Positions 17,676 to 26,123 of a DNA stretch of 45,565 bases are shown here, piece after piece. The DNA comes from Roseibacillus ishigakijimensis (lineage in GTDB: Bacteria > Verrucomicrobiota > Verrucomicrobiia > Verrucomicrobiales > Akkermansiaceae), in NCBI RefSeq assembly GCF_016595415.1, contig NZ_JAENIO010000034.1, positions 1 through 45,565 of the forward strand, written 5' to 3'. Within the stretch, counting starts at the first letter, position 1, and each line of letters begins with the position of its first letter. Below the pieces are notes generated by a model. It saw only the letters and a list, made by a program, of their open reading frames with translations, was not told the DNA's origin and made no database searches. A program made the translations under genes and the position numbers.

Positions 17676-18083
17676 CCTTGGAAAAAGACCCCTGACCAAC
17701 GCTCTCCAGGAACAAACACCGTCACCGTTCTCCCGAACCGTGGCCGCAGGAATTTCTCGGCGGACCTTGCGATGTTTCTCCAGGCACATCTTTTCCCTCG
17801 CCTTCCAGGCCCGAAAACAAGCACGACAAGCCCTTAACTCAACTCATCATCGAGTTAAGCTTACTCTGCCGAAAACACTATCTCTTCGCGCCCTGACTTC
17901 AGGCATCAGTTCCACGGAGTCGTGTCCGGTCATGCTGTCGGAAAAAGCCCCGGCAACGGCCGCAGGCTTTCCTCGTTTTCAGGATCTATTTTTTCATTCG
18001 CAATGGCATCCCTCCTTGTTTGGGGAGCGAGGGCGCTCCTCTTTGCATCGTTTTTTGATTGAATGGTTGAAAGCTGGGGGCAC

Positions 18084-18116
18084 AAAAAAGCCCTGATTCC
18101 CAGGAGGAAGCAGGGC
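18084..18116 (-). terminator. Rho-independent terminator, minus strand
   Basis: GCCCTG (18090-18095) pairs with CAGGGC (18111-18116), and inside it TTCC pairs with GGAA. On the minus strand the hairpin is followed by six T (18084-18089). No annotated large gene ends here, so it marks the 3' end of the small unit upstream. Confidence 0.8.
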
Positions 18117-18142
18117 GACGAAAGAGACTGTTAATCAGCCAA

Positions 18143-18352
18143 TCACATCATCCCACTTTCCTTCACGGCCAAACCTTTTGGCAGATGGCAAAAGGTCTTT
18201 CGCGCGCTCTTGGGGCTTGCCGAAGCCTCCATTTTTCCTCGATGGAGAGGCCCTGCCAGGAGGTCCCCGACCCATCCACGAAGATCGCTCGTCGGCGCCA
18301 AAACTACGGCGCTCGGCGAAGTGGAGACTATGGGGTTGGGTGAATAAGTCAT
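18143..18352 (-). CDS. Candidate small protein (69 aa), or small RNA, of unknown function
   Basis: I do not recognise the product. The case for a real gene is its signals. There is a promoter-like TTGACG - 17 bases - TAAATG (18426-18431 and 18403-18408) and an almost perfect Shine-Dalgarno AAAGGAGGT (18364-18372) 11 bases before ATG 18352. The 69-codon frame ends TGA, and a strong terminator lies about 27 bases further on. The protein is basic, with one Trp and one Cys (FCHLPKG), and has no membrane helix. The transcript also contains a hairpin (CCTTTTG/CAAAAGG), so a structured RNA is an alternative. The spacing from SD to ATG is rather long. Confidence 0.4.
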   Translation of the reverse strand: MTYSPNPIVSTSPSAVVLAPTSDLRGWVGDLLAGPLHRGKMEASASPKSARKTFCHLPKGLAVKESGMM

Positions 18353-18402
18353 GATTGAAACAGACCTCCTTTCAAATTGCCGCCTTCGTGACGACGGAGA
18401 AA

Positions 18403-18431
18403 CATTTAGTTAACCCTCCAACAAACGTCAA
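18403..18431 (-). promoter_or_regulatory. Candidate sigma-70-type promoter of the small unit
   Basis: TTGACG (-35) is separated by 17 bases from TAAATG (-10, three of six consensus bases) on the minus strand. It precedes the SD at 18364-18372. The -35 and spacing are good; the -10 is weak. Confidence 0.45.
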
Positions 18432-18578
18432 CCTATTTCTTTATCTTTTTTCCGAAGCCCTGCTTTCATTCCGGTCCGGAATTGCCGTCCGTGCTCCAGC
18501 GAGCGAATTTTCTCCAGCCCCTTCGCCTTTTATTGCAATTTTGTTGCGTTACTAGAAAACGCCACTAAATTGCAGGAA

Positions 18579-19169
18579 ATGACCGATGCTCACCACTCCA
18601 TCCGTCCTCTCCTCTTCCGGGATCTCGCTGACGGAATCCAGCAACAGATGTATTTCTGGGGTCAGGACGTTCTTCGCCCGGAAGGAAATTTTCTGGTCGC
18701 CCAGGGCTTTGCGCGCAGTCCGTCGACGGGCTTGCCGGGCACCAGTTGCTATCGCCGCGCGTGGCAGGGCGGGCACATCGAGCTCTATGGCTCCTGCGCC
18801 GGCTGGTATGGCGCTCGAGGAGGCTTCACCTTCATTCGCCCTTGGAAGCGTTGTGCCCGGTGGAAGGACGGAGCGACCACTCCCATCCCGGGGAGCTGGC
18901 AAAGGGAGCTCATCGACTTCACCACCAGCGGGGCGGATCTCTACGCGGCCTCTCTTCCTTTTCTTGACTGGCTCATCTCGCACGAATTCGCCGTTCTCTC
19001 CCGTTTCGGTCGGGCCTATCGCCAGAACACCTACTGGAAGTATAGTAAAATCCCCAAAGCTAAAGCCTGGCTCCCTCCGCAGGCGGCTTTGCAATGGTTC
19101 CAGGCTTACCGGGAACAACCCGATCAGCTGCCCCGCCCCAAACAGCTTTTAATTGCAAGCCATGGATAA
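18579..19169 (+). CDS. Conserved-looking hypothetical protein, first gene of metal operon
   Basis: I do not recognise this 196-aa protein. ATG 18579 is chosen; an in-frame TTG at 18570 would add three residues. It has no signal peptide, no membrane helix and no repeated motif. It is rich in Trp and Tyr, with a Gly/aromatic central block (GSCAGWYGARGGFTFIRP) and three cysteines (in SCYRR, GSCAGW and KRCARW). The C-terminal 40 residues are basic and Pro-rich. The last 8 bases overlap the start of the COG0523 GTPase gene, so translation is coupled and the protein probably works with it in metal handling. That role is inferred from position only. Confidence 0.7.
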   Translation: MTDAHHSIRPLLFRDLADGIQQQMYFWGQDVLRPEGNFLVAQGFARSPSTGLPGTSCYRRAWQGGHIELYGSCAGWYGARGGFTFIRPWKRCARWKDGATTPIPGSWQRELIDFTTSGADLYAASLPFLDWLISHEFAVLSRFGRAYRQNTYWKYSKIPKAKAWLPPQAALQWFQAYREQPDQLPRPKQLLIASHG

Positions 19170-20211
19170 GCCTCTCTCCCCCTCCTTACCATCGCTCCCG
19201 CCGGTGGCTGCGGTGCGCCCCCTACTGATGCTCACCGGATTCCTCGGTGCCGGGAAGACCACTTTCCTCCGTGCTCTTCTCGGCGACCTCACCGCGCGAG
19301 GGCATCTCGCCGATGTCATCCTTAACGACCGGGAAGATGCCCGGCTCGATCAGGCCGCCTTGCAGGATCACGCGGCTTCCGTGGAAGCCCTCACCGGTTC
19401 CTGCGTTTGCTGCGAGGGCACCGAGGAACTCTGCGACCTCATCCTCAGGGCCTCACAGAGTCCCCGGCGGGTGCTTTTATTGGAGTTCAATGGCACGGCC
19501 GATCCCATTCCCCTGCTCGAGACCTTTACGCTCTTGGAGAATAAATTCTGTCTGCGCCCGCGGTGGCAGGTCTGCATCCTGGATGCCCGCCACTTTGGCC
19601 GCCGGGGTCGTTTCGATGATTTGGAAAAGCTCCAGCTTGAGACCGCGAGTCATTACTTTCTCTCCCGCACGGCCGATCTCTCTGGCAAGGAAGAGCTCCG
19701 CCTGGAGAAAGCCATCCGCGCCATCAACCCGCAAGCCAGTCGCGCAACGCCCGCCACCTTAGCGGATTCTCTCAGCGAGGTGATCCGTCGCAACCGGCGC
19801 CACACGGTTTCCACCCGCCACCCCGCGGCCCGCCAGCCGGGCGGCAACTTTCGCCTCTCCCCCGCGCCAGCAGAGAAACACGTCGACCGCCATCGCCTCG
19901 CGCACGAGTTCACCGGATGCAACCTCCTCCTCCCGCCCGTCCTCCCGGCGGGGCGAATCACCCACTGGTTGCAGCAGCTGCCCGTCTCGGTCATTCGCGC
20001 CAAGGCCCTTGTCACTTTGGACACAGATCCAGATTGCCGCTTTCTTTTCGAGCGGGTCGGCATGGAGGTCAGCCCTTGGCCCCTACCAGTCAGCGGCATC
20101 AGCAAAGCCCCCTGCTCCGGTCTCTTCATCGGCCCGGATCTTCAGCCCGAGGCCCTTCTCCAGCTCACTCGCGAGCATCTCGATCCCGATTGCCACTTTG
20201 CCCACCCATGA
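19162..20211 (+). CDS. COG0523 / CobW-type metallochaperone GTPase (divergent)
   Basis: A 349-aa G3E-family GTPase of the COG0523 group, members of which deliver zinc or other metals in the cytoplasm, often under zinc starvation. Visible: Walker A GFLGAGKT (residues 26-33) and the CxCC metal motif C81-V-C83-C84 (normally CICC). The G4 motif NKxD is not found; the equivalent place reads FLSRTADL, so nucleotide specificity may be relaxed. The C-terminal CobW_C half is shorter and more divergent than in the second copy at 21776. ATG 19162 is preferred over TTG 19153. The stop overlaps the ATG of the next frame (ATGA), as throughout this operon. Confidence 0.85.
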   Translation: MDKPLSPSLPSLPPVAAVRPLLMLTGFLGAGKTTFLRALLGDLTARGHLADVILNDREDARLDQAALQDHAASVEALTGSCVCCEGTEELCDLILRASQSPRRVLLLEFNGTADPIPLLETFTLLENKFCLRPRWQVCILDARHFGRRGRFDDLEKLQLETASHYFLSRTADLSGKEELRLEKAIRAINPQASRATPATLADSLSEVIRRNRRHTVSTRHPAARQPGGNFRLSPAPAEKHVDRHRLAHEFTGCNLLLPPVLPAGRITHWLQQLPVSVIRAKALVTLDTDPDCRFLFERVGMEVSPWPLPVSGISKAPCSGLFIGPDLQPEALLQLTREHLDPDCHFAHP

Positions 20212-20577
20212 CACTCGCCGCCTCTCCTTCTCCTGCGAAAGAAAACCAAAAAGGAACCTCCCCTCGTCCCGCCCCCCTCCACACCTACGTGGTGTGCGGG
20301 GGGGAAAGCGTGGGCAAAACCCAGCTCCTCGCCTCCCTCACCGGCAAGCAACCCCTGCCCGAGAACTACCGGGGCTCGACCACTGTCTGCGAAACCTACC
20401 GCGATGGAGACCTCCGCTGGACCGATACTCCGGGCCTTTTGTGAAGAACGCCTCGCCGTCCTGGAGGACGAAACGGTCGCCGAAACCCGCGCCTTCATCC
20501 AGTCCTTCGGAGCCCCCTATCACCAGCAAGTCGTCACCTGGTTCCGCCAAGCCCTCACCGAACAAAAAGAAGCATGA
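20208..20577 (+). pseudogene. Broken FeoB-like small GTPase
   Basis: From ATG 20208 a 78-residue frame shows the first half of a FeoB-like G domain: G1 GGESVGKTQLLASLTG, a G2 Thr in NYRGSTTV and G3 DTPG. It then stops at TGA 20442 in CTTTTGTGA. In the +1 frame the sequence carries on as coding-like (CEERLAVLEDETVAETRAFI, then FGAPYHQQVV and WFRQAL) to TGA 20575-20577, which overlaps the next ATG. One base too many in the TTTT run would explain the frame change. Even when repaired (about 122 aa) the G4 and G5 motifs are missing, so there is probably also an internal deletion. A programmed +1 shift is a less likely alternative. Confidence 0.6.
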
Positions 20578-21779
20578 GTTCTCCCGCCATCACCCGAACC
20601 CGCGTCCTCATCGTCGGGGCCGGTCCCGCTGGTCTCGGCACGGCCCTCGCCTTGAAAAAAGCCGGGGTGAGCGATCCCCTCGTCGTCGATGCCCGCGAAG
20701 TCGGGGCCGCCTTTCGCGCCTGGCCCAAGGGCATGTCGCTCCTCACCCCTTCCTTCTTTGGCAACGCCTTTGGCCTCACCGACCTCAATTCCATCGACCC
20801 CGACTCCTCGCCCGCCGACTTTCTCCACACCCAGCATCCCACTGGCGCAGGCTATGCCCACTATCTGGAAGCCGTCGTGGCCCACTTCCAAATCCGTGTC
20901 CGCACCGGCGTTGCAGTCACCACGGTGGAAAAGAACACCGCAGGCTTCGTGGTCGAGACCTCGCAAGGCCCCATCCACGCCGACTTCCTCGTCTGGGCGG
21001 CCGGGCAATTCTTCTCTCCCCGCGAGCGGGACTTCCCCGGCTCCCAGCACGCCCTCCACAGTTCCCGGGTGAAGGACTGGTCGACCCTCGCAGGCGATCA
21101 CTTCACCATCATTGGCGGCTACGAAAGCGGAATCGATGCCGCTCTCAACCTCGTCAACAACGGCAAATCGGTCCGCCTCATCTCCCGGGGAGAGCCCTGG
21201 GCCTCGGACCATCCCGATCCCTCCCGCTCCCTCAGCCCCCGCACCCTGGACCGCTTGCGCGAATTACTCAAAAGCCCCGAGAAAGCCCGCCGCCTGGAGT
21301 TCATGAAGGACACCACCATTCACCGCATCGAGGCGGGCGACGGCTTCTGGACCCTGCGCGATCAAGACGACATCCCCCTCGCCGCGACGACCCGACCCAT
21401 CCTCGCCAACGGCTTCGAGAGTGGTCTCGGCATTGTCAGCGAGCTCTTTGCCCACAATCGCCACGGCAACCCCATTTTCACTGAAGAGGCAGACGAATCC
21501 ACCCTCACCCCCGGTCTCTTCTACAGTGGACCGGCTCTCGTTCACCGCAACGCCCTCTTCTGCTTCATCTACAAGTTCCGCGCCCGTTTCGGCGTGGTGG
21601 CAGGAGAGATTGCCCGGCGCCTCGGGGTCCCCGGGGTCGAGGAGAACCTCCAATCCTACACCAAGGCCGGCTTCCGCAACACCGACCTCGATTGCTGCAC
21701 CACCTGCGAGTGCGCCATCGAGCCCGACGAGTCCGCCCAAGCCCAGACTCCGCAACCCGCCTCCTTCGCCCAAGCATGA
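20574..21779 (+). CDS. FAD/NAD(P)-binding oxidoreductase (YpdA/flavin monooxygenase-like)
   Basis: A 401-aa cytoplasmic flavoprotein. The FAD Rossmann motif is VGAGPAGLG (residues 14-22), and a second dinucleotide site follows at [16 protein letters not shown] (GGxxSG instead of GxGxxG). The overall plan is that of the thioredoxin-reductase-like / CzcO-like flavoproteins, but no active-site CxxC sits between the two nucleotide sites. The C-terminus holds a Cys cluster (DCCTTCEC) that could bind metal. Its substrate is unknown. It lies between the broken GTPase and the second COG0523 gene with ATGA overlaps on both sides, so a metal-linked redox role is inferred. Confidence 0.85.
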   Translation: MSSPAITRTRVLIVGAGPAGLGTALALKKAGVSDPLVVDAREVGAAFRAWPKGMSLLTPSFFGNAFGLTDLNSIDPDSSPADFLHTQHPTGAGYAHYLEAVVAHFQIRVRTGVAVTTVEKNTAGFVVETSQGPIHADFLVWAAGQFFSPRERDFPGSQHALHSSRVKDWSTLAGDHFTIIGGYESGIDAALNLVNNGKSVRLISRGEPWASDHPDPSRSLSPRTLDRLRELLKSPEKARRLEFMKDTTIHRIEAGDGFWTLRDQDDIPLAATTRPILANGFESGLGIVSELFAHNRHGNPIFTEEADESTLTPGLFYSGPALVHRNALFCFIYKFRARFGVVAGEIARRLGVPGVEENLQSYTKAGFRNTDLDCCTTCECAIEPDESAQAQTPQPASFAQA

Positions 21780-22984
21780 GCCCCTCCTTCCAAAAGCTGC
21801 CAGTCACCGTCCTCTCCGGCTTCCTGGGCGCGGGAAAAACGACCCTTCTCAACCACATCCTCCGCAATCGCGAAGGAAAGCGAGTCGCCGTGATCGTCAA
21901 CGATATGTCGGAGGTCAATATCGATGCCGACCTCGTGCGCAATGGCGATGCCTCGCTCTCCCAAACGGAGGAAAAAATGGTCGAAATGTCCAATGGCTGC
22001 ATCTGCTGCACCCTGCGCGAAGACCTTCTGCTGGAAGTGGGCAAACTCGCCCGCGAAAACCGCTTCGATCACCTCGTCATCGAATCCACCGGAGTCTCCG
22101 AGCCCATGCCAGTGGCCGAAACTTTCACCTTCGCGGACGAAAACGGCCAATCCCTCGGCGACCTCGCCCAAATTGATACCATGGTCACCGTAGTCGATGC
22201 CCCCAATTTCCTGCGCGACTACGCCAGCTCCGATTCTCTTGAGGACCGCGATCAGGCCGTGGGCGAGGGAGACGAGCGCACCATCGTCGATCTCCTCAGC
22301 GACCAGATCGAATTCGCCGATGTCATCCTCGTCAACAAAAGCGATCTCGTCAGCGAAGCCGAGGTCCACAAAGTCCACGGCATGATTCGGGCCCTCAATC
22401 CCCAAGCCGTCATCCACGATACCGTCCAGTCCCAGGTTCCTCTCAATTCCGTCCTCGGCACCGGACTCTACAATCCCGATCGAGCCGCCGGCCACGAGGG
22501 CTGGCTCGATTCGCTTACCGAGCACACCCCCGAGACGGAAGAATACGGCATTGCCAACTTCATCTACGAGCGCCGCATTCCTTTCCATCCCCAGCGTTTC
22601 TATGACTGTCTGCAAAAAGAATGGCCCGGTGTCATCCGCTCAAAAGGCGTCTTCTGGCTCGCCACCCGGCTCAAGCTTGCGGGCTTCTGGTCCCAGGCCG
22701 GAGCGGTGGCCCACCACCAGTGCGCCGGCTACTTCTGGGCCGCCGTCCCCCGCTCACAATGGCCCGAAGATTCCACCCACATCGAGCGGGTCTGGAAGGG
22801 AGAGAACGGCGACTGCCGGCAGGAAATCGTCCTCATCGGGCAAAACATGGACCGCGAAGCCCTCACTGCCATGCTCGATCACTGCCTCCTCAGCGAGGAC
22901 GAATTGGCAAGCCAAGTGAAGTGCTGGCCCAAGAAATTCCCCGATCCCTTTCCCAAATGGAAGATGGGAGTGCGGGGTTTCTGA
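21776..22984 (+). CDS. COG0523 zinc-chaperone-type GTPase (YciC/ZigA-like)
   Basis: A 402-aa canonical COG0523 GTPase, predicted to hand zinc to client proteins in the cytoplasm. Motifs: Walker A GFLGAGKT (15-22), the metal-binding C75-I-C77-C78, ESTGVSEP switch region, NKSD for guanine (VILVNKSDL), and a full CobW_C domain ([18 protein letters not shown], then KGVFWLATR). An acidic insertion ([17 protein letters not shown]) precedes NKSD. ATG 21776 overlaps the stop of the flavoprotein gene; the frame upstream of it is a shadow. It is the last gene of the operon, and no terminator is seen before the convergent parvulin gene. Confidence 0.92.
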   Translation: MSPSFQKLPVTVLSGFLGAGKTTLLNHILRNREGKRVAVIVNDMSEVNIDADLVRNGDASLSQTEEKMVEMSNGCICCTLREDLLLEVGKLARENRFDHLVIESTGVSEPMPVAETFTFADENGQSLGDLAQIDTMVTVVDAPNFLRDYASSDSLEDRDQAVGEGDERTIVDLLSDQIEFADVILVNKSDLVSEAEVHKVHGMIRALNPQAVIHDTVQSQVPLNSVLGTGLYNPDRAAGHEGWLDSLTEHTPETEEYGIANFIYERRIPFHPQRFYDCLQKEWPGVIRSKGVFWLATRLKLAGFWSQAGAVAHHQCAGYFWAAVPRSQWPEDSTHIERVWKGENGDCRQEIVLIGQNMDREALTAMLDHCLLSEDELASQVKCWPKKFPDPFPKWKMGVRGF

Positions 22985-23093
22985 GGCCAAGGGGAGATTT
23001 TAGCTGATGAAATGAGCAAGTTTCAGGGTCTGCAGGGCGGAAAGGAAGGGGGCATCACGAGGAACTGACCACGGAAGCCTTGGGGCCCCCCGC

Positions 23094-24164
23094 TCAGAGG
23101 CTCCATGGCCGCTTGAGCACGTCGCGAAAGATCTCCAGATGATTTCCCTCCCGGCGCCGGAGGTTCTGCAGATACTCACGCACGCCATTCTCACGCTGGC
23201 GATTCGCCAAGGCCACTTGCAGCTCCTGCCGGATTTCCGCAAAGCTCCGCTCCCGGGCCGGCTTCCGCTCCAAGACCTCGACCAAGTGCCAGCCGAGGGA
23301 CGTGCGCACAAGGCTGGGCTCCTTCCCGGAAAGAGCAAACAAAGATTCCGCGAAATCCGCTGGCAAGCGCTCCCGGCTCATCCACCCCAAATCCCCTCCC
23401 CGCTGCCGACTGCTGGCATCCTCACTGAATTCCTCCGCCAGTTGGGCAAAATCCCGCCCGTCTCGGAGAAGCTCGCGGACTTCTTCCAACTCTTGCCGGG
23501 CTCCGGCGTCGCTCTTCTCTCCGCTCGCGGTGGCGATGAAGACGTGCCGGGCCCGCAAACGCTCCGGCAGTGTGAAGTGATGACGGTTTTCCTCGTAATA
23601 GGATCGAATCTCGCTCTCGGGAATTTCCAACGCAACATAGCGCTCCAGATAGGCCTCTTGTTCCAGTTTTGCCCGCACCCGGGCGATCAATTCCTCCTCG
23701 CCCTGCCACCCTTGCGCCGCCAGAGCCTCGCGCAGGACTTGCTCGTTCTCGAAGCGCGCTTTGAAGGCCCTCACCTCCGCCGCCAGCTTCTCCGGGGAAA
23801 CTGAAATTTCGGCCAAATTATGGCGCACCTTGATGCGCAGGAAGTGCTCATCAAAGAGCCGGTCCAAGGCCGCCAGACGGTGAAGAAACAACTCGTCGGC
23901 GGTCAGCTCGGCCGCCGCCCGCCCCTGCTTCCAGAGGCGGTCGCGCACCGCCCAATCCACCTGAGTCAGGAGAATGGGCTGATAATAAACCCGGGCCGCC
24001 ACCCCCCGCGCGGTCACCTCCGCCACCGCCTTTTCGCTTCGTGGATCGGAGTCCTTGAGCGCCCCCTGCAAGGGCCCCTTGAAGACGAACAGATCGAGAA
24101 AAAGATAGAGGAGAGCCAATCCGTAAAGAACGGCTCGAATGGGGGCTCCGGAATCCACTTTCAT
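23094..24164 (-). CDS. Parvulin-type peptidyl-prolyl cis-trans isomerase (SurA/PpiC-like)
   Basis: A 356-aa membrane-anchored folding catalyst, predicted to act on exported proteins in the periplasm. It has one N-terminal membrane segment (AVLYGLALLYLFLDLFVF, about residues 11-28), an alpha-helical SurA_N-like region (about 80-200) and the parvulin domain (about 205-310) with RARHVFIA, FAQLAEEFSEDASSRQRGG and SLGWHLVEV. The C-terminal tail is basic. It begins 3 bases after the end of the avtA-like gene on the same strand and is probably co-transcribed with it, with no clear functional link. Confidence 0.9.
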   Translation of the reverse strand: MKVDSGAPIRAVLYGLALLYLFLDLFVFKGPLQGALKDSDPRSEKAVAEVTARGVAARVYYQPILLTQVDWAVRDRLWKQGRAAAELTADELFLHRLAALDRLFDEHFLRIKVRHNLAEISVSPEKLAAEVRAFKARFENEQVLREALAAQGWQGEEELIARVRAKLEQEAYLERYVALEIPESEIRSYYEENRHHFTLPERLRARHVFIATASGEKSDAGARQELEEVRELLRDGRDFAQLAEEFSEDASSRQRGGDLGWMSRERLPADFAESLFALSGKEPSLVRTSLGWHLVEVLERKPARERSFAEIRQELQVALANRQRENGVREYLQNLRRREGNHLEIFRDVLKRPWSL

Positions 24165-24167
24165 TCC

Positions 24168-25430
24168 CTAGTCCTGATAGGCTGCGGCGACTTCTTCCGC
24201 GATGATGCGCAGGCCCTCCCGCACCACTTCGGCGGGCATGGTGAAGGTGACCCGAATGCACTCCCGCCCGTGGGCCCAATCCCTTTCTTCTCCGAAAAAG
24301 AAAAACTCTCCCGGCACCACCAGGACCCCTCTCCGCTGGCAGCGCTCGTAGAGCTCCCGCGAGCTAATGGGCAGCCCTTCAAACCAAAACCAGAGGAAGA
24401 GCGCCCCCTCGCTACGATGAAAATAGTAAGTAAGTTCGGACGGAAAAAACTCGCGGGCCCAAGCTTGGGCTTGTCGCGATTTTTCCTCATAGAAGGGCTT
24501 CATGACCTCGTTGGAAAGGCGGAGCAACTCGCCATTCCCGAGGAGAGGGGCGACGATGGCCTGGCCCACATTGTTGTTCGCGAGGCCCACCACCCCGGTC
24601 ATCTCGGCGAGAGCCCGGGCCACCTCCTCGCGTGCCACCACGATGCCGGTGCGGGTGCCGGGAAGGCCCAGCTTGGAAAGACTCATGGTCACAATCAAAT
24701 CCTCGTCCCAGACCGGGCTGGCTTCGCCAAAAATGACATTGGGAAAAGGGGCTCCGTAGGCATTGTCGATGATGAGCGGAATCCCGTGGGCGGCCGCGAG
24801 CTGACGCAGGCGATCGATTTCCTCATCGAGCAGGAGGTTGCCGGAGGGATTGGTGGGGCGGGAGACACAGATGGCCGCGACGTCATCGCCCACTTCCAGG
24901 GCATCGAAGTCGATGGTGTATTTGAATTCATGGGGCCCAGTTTTTTCGATGTGCGGGCGGAAAACCCGGAAAATATCGCTCCCCACCGACTGGTCGCTGT
25001 AGCCAATATATTCCGGCACGAGGGGAAGCAGGATTTTCTTCTGTCGCCCATCGGGCATCTGCCCCGCCAAGCTATTGAAGAGGAAAAAGAAAGCCGTCTG
25101 TCCCCCAGCGGTGACCGCGATATTCTCGGGCCCCACCGGCCAGCCGAACTCACGATTCAGCATCGCGGCGAGAGCCTCGCGGAAGGCTCCTCCTCCAGCC
25201 GGGGCTTCATAGCTGCCCAGGACTTTGCGCAGCTCGCCGGATTCCTGGATTTCGCGCCAGCGGCGTTCCCACACCGCCTCCACTTCGGGGATGTGGGCGG
25301 GTTGACCTCCGCCGAGCATCTTGATGTCGCCCCCACCGGCCATGGCCTCTCCCAGATTCGTCATCAGCTCGGCGATGCCACTGCCATTACCCAGGCGCTT
25401 GCCGAACTCGGACCATTCCCACGTCTTCAT
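24168..25430 (-). CDS. avtA: Valine-pyruvate aminotransferase (AvtA-like)
   Basis: A 420-aa fold-type I PLP enzyme of the AvtA group, which exchanges amino groups between valine and pyruvate to give alanine. Features match: the opening WSEFGKRLGNGSGIAELM, MLGGGQPAHIPEVE, the glycine-rich AVTAGGQTAFFFLFN, SRPTNPSGN, DNAYGAPFPN, the PLP lysine in SLSKLGLPGTRTG, and the C-terminal GEFFFFG and CIRVTFTMP. Length is typical. ATG 25430 is well supported by the conserved first residues. It is divergent from the peroxiredoxin gene. Confidence 0.93.
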   Translation of the reverse strand: MKTWEWSEFGKRLGNGSGIAELMTNLGEAMAGGGDIKMLGGGQPAHIPEVEAVWERRWREIQESGELRKVLGSYEAPAGGGAFREALAAMLNREFGWPVGPENIAVTAGGQTAFFFLFNSLAGQMPDGRQKKILLPLVPEYIGYSDQSVGSDIFRVFRPHIEKTGPHEFKYTIDFDALEVGDDVAAICVSRPTNPSGNLLLDEEIDRLRQLAAAHGIPLIIDNAYGAPFPNVIFGEASPVWDEDLIVTMSLSKLGLPGTRTGIVVAREEVARALAEMTGVVGLANNNVGQAIVAPLLGNGELLRLSNEVMKPFYEEKSRQAQAWAREFFPSELTYYFHRSEGALFLWFWFEGLPISSRELYERCQRRGVLVVPGEFFFFGEERDWAHGRECIRVTFTMPAEVVREGLRIIAEEVAAAYQD

Positions 25431-25524
25431 GGCGCAACGTCATATCCTTCCCCTTCCCGCTTGGCAAACCGAAGTCCTCCTTTAGACTGTCGGTGGTTCG
25501 AACAAGCAACCCATCTGACAAATT

Positions 25525-26019
25525 ATGGCACTTTCCACTGGCACTCCAGCACCCGATTTCACCCTCGTCACCAAAGGCGCGGACGGCCCCGAGCTCTTCA
25601 AGCTTTCCGAGCACATTGGGCAGAAAAACATCGTCCTCCTCTTTGTCCCCATGGCTTTCACGAGCGTGTGCACGGACGAGTTCTGCGATCTCAGCAACAA
25701 GCTCGGCGATTACGAAGCTCTCGACGCCACCGTGGTCGGCATCTCCGGCGACAGCCCCTTCGCCCAAGCGGAATGGGCGGCCAAGGAGGGCATCAAGCTT
25801 CCCCTCCTCTCCGACTACGAGCACGAGGTCGCCAAGGCTTACGATGTCGCTTACGAGCAGTTCCTCCCCGAGGCCAACCTCATCATGGGTGGCGTGGCCA
25901 AGCGCTCGGCCTTCGTCATCGATAAGGAGGGCATCATCCGCTATGCCGAAGCTCAGGACCATCCCAAGGATTTGCCCGACTTTGCCAAGGTGCAAGAGAC
26001 CCTCAAGTCCCTCTCCTGA
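25525..26019 (+). CDS. Peroxiredoxin (AhpE/AhpC-TSA type)
   Basis: A 164-aa thiol peroxidase that reduces hydrogen peroxide and organic peroxides in the cytoplasm. The active-site segment PMAFTSVCTDEFC gives the peroxidatic C49 with T46 and a possible resolving C53. GISGDSPFAQAEWAA and LLSDYEHEVAKAYDV are typical of the AhpE-like branch. It is a single gene with its own strong terminator. Confidence 0.93.
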   Translation: MALSTGTPAPDFTLVTKGADGPELFKLSEHIGQKNIVLLFVPMAFTSVCTDEFCDLSNKLGDYEALDATVVGISGDSPFAQAEWAAKEGIKLPLLSDYEHEVAKAYDVAYEQFLPEANLIMGGVAKRSAFVIDKEGIIRYAEAQDHPKDLPDFAKVQETLKSLS

Positions 26020-26045
26020 AGCCCGGCACACGACTCCTCTTCAGC

Positions 26046-26074
26046 AGGCGAACGGCTCCCCGTTCGCCTTTTTT
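26046..26074 (+). terminator. Rho-independent terminator of the peroxiredoxin gene
   Basis: A perfect 10-bp stem AGGCGAACGG/CCGTTCGCCT (26046-26055 and 26060-26069) with a 4-base loop is followed by a T-run (26070-26074). Confidence 0.95.
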
Positions 26075-26123
26075 ATGGAGCTAACTGCTTGCCTACATCC
26101 CCCGCTTTCCCGATGCTCTCAGC

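Larger units (their letters stand above)
17676..18578. other. Gene-poor region with inverted repeats
   Basis: No large gene is seen. An inverted repeat CTTAACTC/GAGTTAAG (17833-17840 and 17852-17859, 11-base loop) and a hairpin AAAGCC/GGCTTT (17944-17949 and 17965-17970) are visible; neither is clearly tied to a gene. The right part (18084-18431) holds a compact minus-strand transcription unit, listed separately. Plus-strand frames here have no recognisable motifs. Confidence 0.5.

Noticed and set aside
17285-17789. Overlapping frames on both strands across the tRNA genes
   Set aside because: They run through three tRNA-type structures, which explain the conservation-like patterns.
18095-18120. 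CAGGAGGAAGCAGGGC resembling the SRP RNA tetraloop region
   Set aside because: The GGAAGCAG match is partial, on the other strand of a T-tailed hairpin, and the surrounding SRP helix is absent; a terminator explains it.
20442-20447. Programmed +1 frameshift in the FeoB-like gene
   Set aside because: The CTT TTG TGA context is only loosely like the prfB site and the G4/G5 motifs are missing in either case, so a pseudogene is more economical.
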